Shown here piece after piece: positions 1-10,319 of a stretch of DNA of 19,693 nucleotides. Numbering within the stretch: position 1 is the first letter of the stretch; each line of letters begins with the position of its first letter. The stretch comes from Nephromyces sp. MM_2019. Lineage: Eukaryota > Apicomplexa > Aconoidasida > Nephromycida. The notes under the pieces are model-generated. The model worked only from the letters and a program-made list of their open reading frames with translations. It was not told the DNA's origin and did no database searches. The position numbers and the translations under genes were made by a program. The stretch spans positions 1 to 19,693 of the forward strand of contig JADHZB010001322.1 of NCBI GenBank assembly GCA_015657535.1, written 5' to 3'.

Positions 1-110
1 TGTGTGTGTGTGTGTGTGTGTGTGGTTTGATGTGCATTTCTCAGGATAAAAGAGCAAATGAAGATGAGAATCTTGTGTGTGTGTGTGTGTGTATCAGGTA
101 ACATAGGGGG
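1..110. repeat. (TG)n microsatellites
   Basis: Twelve TG units fill 1-24, and a second TG run covers about 73-92. They are TG on the + strand, whereas most of the next 12 kb is CA on the + strand. Confidence 0.95.
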
Positions 111-342
111 TAAATATCCAGATAGCACACAAGAACAGAGAATAATAAAACTACAGCAGAGGCACAGAAAAAAGCCAGAGAAAAGGCGAGTTTAAGCCCT
201 GCAGCAACTAAAATATTCAACTCTAAAGAGGCTAAAAACGTCACATCGAGTGCAGAGCTTTTGAATACTAACACATCAAACTTTGAAGAGAAGGTTCATG
301 AAAACAGGCTTAAAGCACAATGCAGGGCCATTTAAAGCCACA

Positions 343-590
343 CACACATACAAAAGTAGGCGCAAGCACATATAAAAAACACACGCACGCACAGGCACAC
401 ATGCACACACAGGCACACACGCATACACAGACACACACATGCACACACAGGCACACACACAAAAACAGACGCAATTACATAAAAAAACACACGCACACAC
501 ATGAACACATGCACATATACACACATATACAGGCAAACACGCGCACATATACACATACATACCCATAAAGTCACACACAGGCACACATAC
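343..590. repeat. CA-rich interrupted microsatellite
   Basis: Long imperfect CA tract with CACACAGG, CACATG and CACGCA variants. Frames on both strands stay open through it only because the repeat lacks stop codons, so it should not be read as coding. Confidence 0.9.
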
Positions 591-1650
591 TGAAAAGCTT
601 TGAAAATCAACACACTGAGCTACCCAATAACACACAAAGCTTAAAGCTTCTTTCGATGTATACACACACACCTTCAACAGGAAGAAGGCTGAAACTGCCG
701 TGTGAGAAGAGCCCTTTTCTAATTTGAAAAAACTTTGTAAAACAACTGCGATTAAGTATGGAAGCATTCAAAAGCCCGAAGAATCATCACCACACACGTT
801 CTGACAGAAAAATTGAGTGTACTATCAGATAGTAGTTTACTCTCGCACACATACATACACACACAAATATAAGGAGAAATACACTTTGATAGTGGAAAAA
901 ATAAGTTCTAGTAACTACCAACTAGCACACGCACAATACAAAGCACCAACACAATATCTCATATATTCCCCAGAAACTTCAAACCAGTACGAGCACACAC
1001 TCACTTAACAACACAGTCCTTCGAGTGAAGTGGCAAGAAACACAAAAAAAACCTACACACACACTCTATCAGATTAGAAGCAACAACACACAGATAAAGA
1101 GCAAAAGGCGATTAGTCCACATAAATTGCCTCTTCAAACATGAAAACAGCAAAAAAAGCTCAGAAGCTGCCTTTTCCTTGAAAAAAAACATGGAAAAGAA
1201 GCAAAAATGCTAGCTTTCTTGGTTTACATTGAATATTTTCATAGAAAAACTCGCGAAAAAGTCTTTTTTAAGGCTTTCCTCTCCATCAGAAGGGTGAAAC
1301 AATCAAGAGGAAGGCAAAAAAACATAAAAAAGAGAAAAAAGTGGAAAAAAACTAAAAAATAATCAATTTTTCTGCAGAGCAAACGCAGGAAAAAGAAGTT
1401 TCAAGGAGAGAATTAGGCTTCCTCTCTAATAAAAAAAGAGGGAAACTACAAAGTCTTTAACTGGACTCGTTCACGCAAAAACACAAAAAGCTAGGCTTTT
1501 CCTCATCTTCTCTCCCAAATCAGCGAGTCTGTTAGATTAAGTAAAAGAAGGAAAGTGTGTAGAAATGAGAAATTAATACTGTTTTAAGGATTTTAATAGA
1601 GATCACATACAAAAACCATGATGGTTGGGATTATAAATGCTTGACAGGTG
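590..1650. other. A-rich non-coding stretch
   Basis: No gene that I can support. The + strand is strongly A-rich with scattered CACACA runs. A minus-strand frame around 748-670 has an acceptor-like and a donor-like edge, but it has no recognisable product. Confidence 0.6.
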
Positions 1651-1973
1651 AAGATAAAGCGTAGAACAATCACCTAAAAACAGCAAAATCCATTAAAAAG
1701 CTTCATTTTTACGTGAAGAGTGAGCTTTCCATACAAAATCGTCAATTCTTCCATAAAAAATACGGAAATATGAAGAAAAAACGTACATTATCATCTAAAA
1801 ACAGAAAAATGCGATAAAAAAAAAGCATTTTCACCGGAAGAGGGAGATTTCCATACAAAATCTTCAATTCTTCCATAAAAAATACGGAAATATCAAGAAA
1901 AAACGTAGAATAATCATCTAAAAACAGAAAAATCCACTAAGAAGCTCCATTTTTACATGAAGAGGGAGATTTT
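1651..1973. repeat. 122-bp tandem repeat, about 2.65 copies
   Basis: Units start at 1651, 1773 and 1895, so two complete copies of exactly 122 bases are followed by a partial third that diverges after GAGGGAGATTT. Shared blocks are CATCTAAAAACAGAAAAAT and CCATAAAAAATACGGAAATA. Copies 2 and 3 are the more alike at their starts (AAGAAAAAACGTA). Confidence 0.88.
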
Positions 1974-2139
1974 CAGATACCTTTTCTAAGCTTCTAGAAG
2001 AAAGCAAAGAAGAAAAGGAGTGGTGAAAGTTCGCCTTTATTTGGGTTGATTTTACATCTTTCATCGTCTTCAAGAAAATTCGGAAAAGTTGGAGAAAACA
2101 CGAGTGAAATAAGGAGGAAGTGATGTTTCGTATGGGGTT

Positions 2140-2640
2140 TGTGTGTGGTGTGTTGAGGTAGCACGTGGGGGGGTATGGTTTGGTGTGCGTGTGTGTGCCG
2201 GTGTGTGTTGGTGTGCTGGTGTGTGTGTGCAGGTTTATGTGCGTGCATCGTATATTGTGGCTGTGTAATTGGGTGTTGGTGGGTGTGTGTGTGGTGTTTG
2301 TGGGGGTGTGTGTCGGTGTGTTTTTTGTTTGCAGCGTCATTATCTTGTGTTTGCATTTTTTGAGCATGCGTGGGTGTGAGATTTGTATGTGGGGGTTTGA
2401 TATGGATTCACTAGGTGTGCATTTTTCTAACATTTATACGAAACAAAAACCCTTATTGTGTGCGTAGGCGTTCGTGTGTTGACCTACTCGATCATGTTGC
2501 CGACACTCCTGTGTCTGTTCGCGTAAGCACCTGCGTGCGAGTACCAGCCTGTGTGTGCGTGCATATTCTCTTGTATGTGTGTGTGAGTATACTCTCTTGT
2601 GCTTGTGTGCGCGCACACGCTCCTTTGCGTGTGTGAATAC
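2140..2640. repeat. TG-rich satellite on the + strand
   Basis: Imperfect TG/GTGTGGGTG tract at 2140-2330, then a more mixed TGTGTGCG tract at 2500-2637. The strand polarity is opposite to the CA tracts around it. The frames within are low complexity (Cys/Val or Cys/Met rich). Confidence 0.9.
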
Positions 2641-3796
2641 CCACTTTTCCGCATTTTTCTCAAGTTTTCCATCACTTTGAATTTCCTTCGTGGGCTATGG
2701 TGTGTATACGTATGTAGACGCACAGCAAAAGCTTATCTACAAATAGAGAGCGCTTCAAGGAGTAAAACAACGTCTTCGCCGGAAAAGCTTTTAATGCTTC
2801 CAAGCCGCACACGCACACACCATCACACACACCCACCCAGTAAACATTGAATTCTGAAAAAACCAAAAACTTCTTCGGCTCCCACGCATTTAATTCAGAA
2901 TTTACACACCCTACAAGACTGAAAAGTTTCTTCTCTACGCGCGCCCGGATTTATTTTTCGGGATTTTCTAGTTTTTTTAAAGTAATTTAAAGCGCCTTCG
3001 CTTCACCAGTTTCTTCTAGACGAAATTTGCGAAATTTCATCAAAAAACCGGAGAACTTTCGTGTTTCGCGGTGATTTTTCTCTCAAAGTGGTGAAAGTAG
3101 GAAAAATGATGAAACGTCAATGGAAGAGACCTAAAGAGTTTGCATAGCGGGAGGAAACCGTGTTTTTTTGTGGAAAAAACATCCAAGAGGAGGGATTTGT
3201 ATGGAATTGTTGCAGTTTTCATTGGGAATAAGATTTTCTATGGATTTAATAGCAAGGCGTGTGTGTGTGAGTGCCTTTTTCTGTGCGTCGATAATGTTGA
3301 AGACGAAATTTCTTTATCTTTTCTAGGAAAGAAAGTTTTGAAAACCGCAAATCACTCCGCAGGGAGTTCTCGTGTACATTTTAGGGAGAATTTCTGCCTT
3401 TTTTTGAGGAAGAAATGATGGCGAATCCTCCAAGATGTGGGTGAGTATAAGGCTGAGAAATTATGCAGAAACATCTACTCACTTTGGTTAGCTGGAAATT
3501 TATTGTTTAAAAAAGGGATTTGGAGGGTGTACACACACACAATTTACTTTCTAAAGCACAAATAACGCACACTAGAAGCCTTCGCACACATTTTACACTG
3601 TGTAATAGATACACACACTTTATAGTTTCTAGAAGACACGTACACATACGCCTTAGACGCCAGTACAAACATGTAATTAACACTCTCTTGCACACACATA
3701 ATTAGCACTCTCACGCGCACACACACCTTACACTCTCACACACACTTTGCTCGTAATTCTGCTAAATGAGGGCGAAACCCATCTTCTCGCCCTCCC

Positions 3797-3807
3797 CCCT
3801 AAACCCT
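3797..3807. repeat. Telomere-like CCCTAAACCCT
   Basis: Exact 11-mer equal to 1.6 units of the AAACCCT/TTTAGGG telomere repeat. Interstitial and single. Confidence 0.6.
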
Positions 3808-4965
3808 CCACACACATTACCAAATTTTACTTCACACTCAGAAAAACTCATACGAAATGCTCCATAAATGAAAATATGATCCAATAAAAGTACATTTTTT
3901 ACTCATTATAAACATATTAAGGAAAGTTCTTATGAAGAGAGAGAGCACTGCGCAGTGTATATACACTCGAAAGTAGAGCAACTCACTCACAAAATCCCCA
4001 AAATAAAGCTTAAAGCTGTCCCTCCTTTGAGAAAACACACAGAAATGGCTACTTTATAGTTGAATTTAACTCATCTGAGGAGCTGTACATATTCACCCTA
4101 GCTCCTAAACACATTACTATTAATACAAGGAAATTTCCAAGCCTCTCCTTCATTTAATCGAAAAAATTATGGGAAGAGTGCAGAAAGCATATCATTTGTG
4201 ATAAGAGAGTGGGAGATGAAGCCGCATCTTCGCGGAGTAAAAAGGAAAGCAAATTCATGGAAAAACCGGGAAATTTTCTAAACAAAGCGTCAAAAAAGGA
4301 GAAAAAAAGTGAAGAAATTAGCAAAAAAAAGGGGGCAAAACGAACGTTTTCGTACACCCCAAGCATCATATACATCCATTTTAGCACCCAGTAAAAACGC
4401 CCTCAGGGGGAGCAGCGTCCGCAGAAGAAGCAGGAGAGTTATAAGAGGTAAAAACTACAAAGAACTGTAGGAAGCTGTTCGAAATCGAGTAAAACACGAA
4501 GAATTTTGATAGCACAGTATGGAATGAACTAGCAAATGCACGCACAAGAAAAACAACTCATAAATTCAACAAATTTCAGAAAGAGAGCATCAAGAAAAGG
4601 AAGATATTTGTGTGGAAATAGACGATACCAAAGTGAGAGACTGAGGAGAAAATATCACACACAAAAACTCGCACACAAAAAGCTCTACACACAATCTCAC
4701 AAAAAAAGACACAAAAACACATAGAAAACCTCACAACCCTCACACACAAAACAGCAAACACCTAAAGCTTCACACGTAATCTTTTACACCGCCACTTGAA
4801 GAAACAATTTCATCAAAATCAAGCGAAACGTTCATCACTAATTACAACTTTAACCTGCGCAAATAGAGTGCTTCCTTCAAAGACTTTTACTGATAATTCA
4901 CACACACAAAGGCTAATAAATGAAAAAATAAAATCTTAACATAAATCGCGAAGATAGTGGTTTAA

Positions 4966-4976
4966 CCCTAAACCCT
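4966..4976. repeat. Telomere-like CCCTAAACCCT, second copy
   Basis: Same 11-mer as at 3797, preceded by TTTAA, which extends the match slightly. Confidence 0.6.
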
Positions 4977-5274
4977 GAAAGTTAAAAATCACAGTAAAAA
5001 TAATCGAAAATCACCCAGAGATACCCACCAGTAAACAGAAAAGAAAGCAAGAAAAAAAATAAAATCATCAGCTTATCCGAAAAAAGCAGAACTTTTTGAC
5101 GGAAAGCACCTTTATAGTATTCTTTCTAAACGATAACACACAAGAGATCGCTTGCAGCTCTTTGAGCAGAAGTATTTATACATTGACTACTGAAAAGGGG
5201 AAAAAAAAGCACAAACACATTCTAGAACAAACACTTTGGAACAGACACTCCGGAAAACACACTGATGAATACTC

Positions 5275-5515
5275 ACGTGCATAAACACGCACACTCGTGC
5301 GCACACACAAGCATGCATACGGTAATATATATCTCTACACTTATAGACATACATGCGCATACCAAAATGCACTTATGTAGTTAAACACACTTATATCAAA
5401 CCTTGCAGTTGTGCACGCTTTTATACATACACACACACACTCGTATAGATGCATATAGCTACACACGCATATGCAGAAATATGTACCTACACACATGCAA
5501 ACACACATAAGTTCA
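5275..5515. repeat. CA-rich interrupted microsatellite
   Basis: Imperfect CACACA/CATACA tract interrupted by TATA-containing stretches, CA on the + strand. Confidence 0.85.
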
Positions 5516-5643
5516 GGTAAGCTAATTCCAAGAGAAGCTTCTAAGGAAAAGAGCATTGCAAACGAAGATAAGAGGGTTTAGTCCAACAGAGAGAATAAGG
5601 GGGTAAACAAGGAAGAGGATAAGCATAATGACGGGCTTCACAG

Positions 5644-5818
5644 GAAAATTCCCTCCTCTTGGAATAAAATCCACTATAATTCATGAAAAACCATCATTGT
5701 CTGACAAAATTCCCCATCTAGAAGCAAATTGATCGGAATTTGCGAAAAACGTCATTTTCTAACGAAATAGTCCCTCCTCTAGGGAGATAAAATGAATACC
5801 AAATTCACAAAAACGAAA
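5644..5818. repeat. Degenerate ~60-bp tandem repeat, about three copies
   Basis: Diverged units begin near 5644, 5706 and 5764. Each starts GAAAATTCCCTCC-like, followed by a CTAG/CTTGGA-like block, a GAATT-like block and AAAAACNTCATT. A further half unit (AAAAAACATCAATTCTTGGC) follows at about 5850-5890. Confidence 0.6.
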
Positions 5819-6179
5819 AAGCGAAGCTTCAAGATGAAGATTCATCGAAAAAACATCAATTCTTGGCGAAATTCTCTGCAAATTCAAAAAATTTATTAGG
5901 AAAGCTCTTCTACGCACACTCTGAAGATCATCCCTGGAAGATGATTTAAGCTGCAAACTATCACTTTACGTAGTAAATCCTCCAAATATCTGCTTTTTTC
6001 CAGATTTTGGAGGATTTCTCGGTATTCACAGCGGAATATGCACTCCAAAAATCTAACGAAGGCAGCAAAAATTACTAATTAGACATCAGTAGAATGCTAA
6101 GAAGAGGATGAAAACAAAACTATCAAATAGCGACGAAGATATCCAGAAAAGGCGATATTTTCAGCCATCTGTGTATTGG

Positions 6180-6370
6180 GAGGTATGTATGTATGTGGGT
6201 TGGTGTGTATGTGACTGTGCGTGGCTATGCGTGTGTTTGAGACTATGTCAATGGGTGTGTTGCTCTGCGTGAGTATATGAGTGGATAGGTTGCTCTGTGT
6301 GACTATGTGGGTGGGTGTGTGGCTGTGCGTGTGAGTATATATGCTGCTGTATGTGTGACTACGTGCGCAC
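6180..6370. repeat. TG-rich minisatellite with ~58-60-bp unit
   Basis: Units begin GACTATGT at 6241 and 6301, with a partial GACTACGT at 6357, so spacing is 60 and 56. Shared inner blocks are GGGTGTGT, CTCTGCGTGAG/CTGTGCGTGTGAG and GTATATGAG/GTATATATG. This tract is TG on the + strand. Confidence 0.75.
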
Positions 6371-6623
6371 TTCTTCCAAGTTACACACTCGCGTATGTTA
6401 CTCTTGCTAAAAGGCCACATGCATTAATCCAATAGCCAATAGTTGAAGCCCTGAATAATAATGAACGCTGAGCTTGTGTGTTTATGCACACAAGACTGCA
6501 CACACAAAGGGTGCAGGATGTGATCTCAAGCGAAGGAATAAGCAATGCTTGCGATACTAGCATACTCAAAACTAGATAGTATGAAGGAAAGCGTGTGTGT
6601 GTGCGCGGATCATATAATAACTC

Positions 6624-6644
6624 CTATCCTGCGAATATATAGGC
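6624..6644 (-). other. Alternative VIT terminal exon
   Basis: A second candidate last exon for VIT. It follows an unusually strong pyrimidine tract and acceptor, GCTCCCTCCTTTCAG, and adds AYIFAG before TAG in the frame required by the exon ending at 7032. The nearer candidate (6899-6879) adds FFCPPK before TGA after an acceptor TTTTTATATCAG. Both are 21 bases, and the sequence alone does not settle which is used, or whether both are. Confidence 0.4.
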
Positions 6645-6878
6645 CTGAAAGGAGGGAGCAAAGAATGCATTCCGCTACACACACACGCTTCCTATAGAGC
6701 CACACTCCCTCCAAAGAATTTCTGCACATAAAACAAGGGGGTGAATCGAAACTTGAGGAAACAGAACCAAAGTGAAACTAGCAGAAAGAAGCAAGTGTAA
6801 CACACAACACACCCAACTATAGATGAAGAGCCACACAAACATTTGGATAAAACGAATCATACAAACAGAGCAAAATGG

Positions 6879-9800
6879 TCACTTTGGAGGGCAAAAAAAC
6901 TGATATAAAAATGAAAAGTAAACAACACACAGGAAAAAAATACACATGGACACACAGGAAAACAACGCACATGCATACACCAGAAACCAACACACAGAAA
7001 CAATTACTAAATGAGGGACACACACACATACCTCCAAGGTATAGCCAACTAAATAAGCCACTGATCCGGCAAAACCTCCATTTATTAACATCAAAAATCC
7101 CGATTTCCAGCAGTTTTGATTGACGAGGTTACCCTGCAACACAGAAGAAAAAAATAATAAATACACACATGGATGCAAACACGGCCACGCACACACCTAC
7201 ACACATCCCCACACACACCTCCATACCTTAAAGTAACCCAGAATGAATAGGGTAATCAAGGAAAGCAAGCTGGCAGCTCCAAAGGTAAGGAAGATGGGGA
7301 CTGGCCCTTCCATCATTCTATTGAGCAAAAAGTCGATAAAAACGAAGCCAACCAACGGAACGACGCCAAACACACAAAAGCTTACAAACATGACTACGCC
7401 TGAGCAACAAAGAAGAAAAAGCTTATAAAAAAAAAGGCGATTTTTCAGTCTACACACACATCTCAGCTTCCTCTGGAGAAACTACTGAAGTGCTACTCAG
7501 CAGAGGCAATGTTTCAATTCTAGCACACTCACTACACAACCTCTAAGCAATGGCTATGTTTCGACGTACAGACACACACATACACGCGGCACAACCTACA
7601 CTACTCACTGGTTATCATAAAAACGTAATTTTTCACTTTATACACAGCGAAGTGCGTAACCAGCAGCTCTGCTCACAATCGCTGCACAAACAATTCCGTC
7701 GTGTTCAAAAGCTAACCTTTCTGAACAGCAGTCGGACCGTCTGATCCCACCATTAAACCGAGCTCTTCGACCATCATATGCTCAATGAAGAAATCCTAAG
7801 AATGAGAAAAGAGGAAGCAGAAAGTCATAGGCTATCTCGAAATTTACACACAGGCACATAAAGAGGAGAGATACTCAAATTATCGATGGTATACACACTG
7901 AAGATACTCGCACATAAAGCACACACACACACACACCTACATACGCACACATATAAACGCACATACATACGCACACACGTAAACATACACAAAGCTCAAA
8001 ACCTAATCCCTGTAGAGTATTCCACCATACCTTGTACTTAAAGCCAATTTCTACAAACTTCCATGCATCTTCACGCGAAAATCCATACTTTTGGATATAA
8101 ATATCCGTCATCTCCTGTTTCTCCTCCTCTGGGCAGTTTTCAACTTCCCTGTATATACACCGCATATGTAGGAGTGCAAGCATCTGAGCATTGCTAATGC
8201 TGTGTGTTAGTCATGGGACTCTTTTATTGATGAAGACAGTAAACATCATTGAATGATTCAACTGCAGTATTGCCTGTTTTGATATGCATTCCATTCTCGC
8301 ATAGAACGAAGGCCTTGTATGCGTGCATATTGGTTTAAGCTTAGGCGGTTAAAGCTATCCAACACACGTGCAAATACATGTGCGCGCAGACACAGCTTTG
8401 TGTGTACACAAGTAGAAACCAGGCACACACACAGGCAAGCACGGGATTAGAGTAAAAAAACACACAAAACTGTTATAAGCAGCATAGCTTTTCCAATTAG
8501 CACAAAAAGCACGCACAGGTATACACAAAGCAATGGAAATAGTGACATCCACAATAGAGGAGGCCACAAACACGCTTTAGACAGGAAAAAAGCACACATA
8601 CACGCACATTTTAACCCAAGAAAAAGTTATACACAAAAGTATATGCACATACACACATATACGTCATCCCGGGAAAAAAAGGAGACACACTTCGACCTAC
8701 GGAAAAGCACACATATATACACACACACTAGAAAATATACATAAAAAAGTCCGCATACACACATAAAAGTATAGACACACACAAAAGTACATACAAATGC
8801 ACATTTTGAGCTACGAAAACCTAAACACACACGCCCACGCGTTAAGCACACACATATTCCTCATTGCAAAAATAAGGCATTACCATTCTTCTTTTGCTTT
8901 TTCGGCTTTAATATAATCATCCTCTGTGGAAGAGCTCACATACTGAAGATAGAAGCATTTCAAAATGAGAATAGAGTATAGAAAGCTCAAAGCTGTGACA
9001 TATACTCCCAGACACACACAAACACTGAGAAACACACAAGCTTTACTAATTGAAGATAAACCGATGATGCACATAGTGAAAAAGCCACTTCAAAACTCAC
9101 CCAAAAAAAAATGAAGCCTTTCATCATCCGAGATCCACACACAGCCTTATAAAACCAAATGAACACACACACGCACACACACACAAGTATGTAAATACAC
9201 ACCCCACACTTAGTTCATATACTCATACATAAACACACACTACTATCAAACGCATAAACAAGCAAACACAAACGGGCATAAATACGTCCCAAAACACACA
9301 CACACATAAAATTATATGCTCACGCACCATCACATCCATACTCACGCACATCATCCACACATACATCCACACACATCTACACATCTACACATCTACACAC
9401 ACATACACATACACATCCACACATACTCACACCCATTCACACACCCCTACACTCCCCTACACCCCAACACACCCCCAAAGACACACCTCTCCAAAACCCA
9501 TGGAAAAAGCGTCAGCAAACAAATTTCCTAGAGCTACAATGATAGTACTGAGGGGGCTAAGATTAGCCCCAACACATCCAGCAACAATAGCGAAGATTGT
9601 GACAATTCCTGAGCATCCAAAACAAAGCAAAGAAAGCAATATTGAAGGCTAATTCAGCCACAACACACAAAATGAGTTCAAAAAAGAAAGAACACAACAC
9701 ACATACCCATACACACGCATCATGTCCACACACATCACAGCCATACACACACCACAGCCACACATACACAACACATACATGCACACGCAACACATACACA

Positions 9801-10275
9801 TATACGCACTAAAGCCCATTCTATTAGAAAACACCTACCATCAAGCCCTCCAAATACAAAAGCCTTGATATAATCTCCACTAGCCGTGTTATGCTGCTCA
9901 TCATGAGGAGTTTCATCATACATACCTCCACGCTGATTATGCAAATGCCTAGCTTGGTGTGCTGCCCTGTATACAGAGACTAGACTTCTACTTAATGAAG
10001 CCATACATCGCATCGTACTGCGAAGTTCTCACACACACATACACTTACACACAAATCCACACACATACACTCACGAAAATACCCACTCTCGCTCACGCAC
10101 TCACACACCCATACACACACACTCACTTCGAGGCTTCAGCATCCTTGTTATTAAAGGCTATACGAATAGTTCTCGCGTCTTGAAGCCTCTGTTGCTCATT
10201 TAGTAGCGGTTCTGGGCCAGCACCTTGCCCCAAGGACAGGGCATGGTCATACAAATTCTCAGTAACATTAGCCAT
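6879..10275 (-). CDS. VIT: Vacuolar iron transporter (VIT/CCC1 family), nine-exon gene
   Basis: Probable iron(II)/proton antiporter of an acidic internal compartment. Exons read on the minus strand: 10275-10127, 10017-9839, 9608-9487, 8942-8884, 8148-8031, 7795-7717, 7399-7227, 7133-7032, plus a terminal exon at 6899-6879 (alternative 6644-6624). Every junction has GT..AG and keeps frame, giving about 333 residues. Residues 98-121 form membrane segment 1 with DYIKAFVFGGLDG; Asp109 matches the conserved transport aspartate. Segment 2 ends in SMGFGE near residue 146. Residues 151-234 are the acidic metal-binding domain that VITs carry between segments 2 and 3, with ENCPEEEKQEM and HMMVEELG containing the expected Met-Met-x-x-Glu ligand pattern. 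Three more membrane segments follow, at about 237-262, 268-292 and 303-325. The 97-residue tail before segment 1 is long for the family. The start at 10275 is preferred because a splice-acceptor-like TCTTTACAG lies two bases upstream; ATG 10314 would add 13 residues. Confidence 0.93.
7134..7226 (-). other. VIT intron 7
   Basis: Shortest intron, 93 bases. Donor AAG^GTATGGAGG, acceptor TTCTGTGTTGCAG, phase 0. The first two thirds are TG-rich on the sense strand, followed by a T-rich tract before the acceptor. Confidence 0.9.
7400..7716 (-). other. VIT intron 6
   Basis: Donor AAAG^GTTAGC, acceptor TTTGTTGCTCAG. Splicing completes Gly236 and leads into membrane segment 3. It is 317 bases and has the fewest TG repeats of the eight introns. 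Confidence 0.9.
7796..8030 (-). other. VIT intron 5
   Basis: Donor AAG^GTATGG, acceptor CTCATTCTTAG, phase 0. It joins FKYK to DFFIEHMM in the metal-binding domain. CA repeats lie at 7915-7990 on the + strand. Confidence 0.9.
8149..8883 (-). other. VIT intron 4
   Basis: Longest intron, 735 bases. Donor AATG^GTAATG, acceptor GTATATACAG. Splicing completes Trp170 (TG+G) and joins EKAKEE to EVENCPEEE, as expected for the family. CA repeats on the + strand fill much of 8580-8860. Confidence 0.9.
8943..9486 (-). other. VIT intron 3 with a large TG/CA satellite
   Basis: Donor GAG^GTGTGTC, acceptor CTTCTATCTTCAG, phase 0, joining SMGFGE to YVSSSTEDDY. About 350 bases (9130-9480) are CA-rich on the + strand, including several short CATCTACA-type units near 9360-9400. 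The intron is 544 bases long. Confidence 0.9.
9609..9838 (-). other. VIT intron 2
   Basis: Donor GATG^GTAGGTG and acceptor GGATGCTCAG. Splicing restores Gly110 in the conserved GLDG-IVTIF stretch of membrane segment 1, which makes this junction essentially certain. The middle carries sense-strand TG repeats (9689-9810). Confidence 0.92.
10018..10126 (-). other. VIT intron 1
   Basis: The donor reads AA^GTGAGTGTGTGTG and the acceptor ACTTCGCAG. Splicing joins codon AA+T (Asn50) and keeps frame into the TMRCMASL exon. The interior is almost wholly TG/TGTGA repeat on the sense strand. Confidence 0.85.
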
Positions 10276-10319
10276 TGCTGTAAAGACAGAAAACGTTTCG
10301 CACACAGTAATCATGTCGT

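Larger units (their letters stand above)
2640..5270. other. Gene-less stretch with scattered CA runs
   Basis: No supportable gene. Short CA runs occur at 2806-2832, 3530-3560 and 3660-3750, with many diverged A-rich motifs resembling the repeat units elsewhere, such as GAAATTTGCGAAATTTC at 3020. Two telomere-like 11-mers are listed separately. Open frames of about 60-90 codons are of chance size. Confidence 0.5.

Noticed and set aside
126..335. Open + frame of about 69 codons without an ATG (KKAREKASLSPAATK region), preceded by TG repeats as in an intron
   Set aside because: The composition is protein-like and it could be a terminal exon, but the acceptor is unclear, the opposite strand is equally open, and A-rich DNA gives such frames by chance.
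276..767. 163-codon minus-strand frame
   Set aside because: Most of it is Cys/Val/Met repeat translated from a CA/TG microsatellite. Only a short piece at 748-670 looks exon-like, and it has no recognisable product.
1918..2433. 171-codon minus-strand frame rich in Thr and His
   Set aside because: The long central part is the translated CA strand of the 2140-2330 satellite; no domain is seen outside it.
8987..9202. Hydrophobic minus-strand frame with VIT-like position
   Set aside because: It lies inside VIT intron 3; its membrane-like look comes from TG-repeat codons (Val/Cys) and T-rich DNA.
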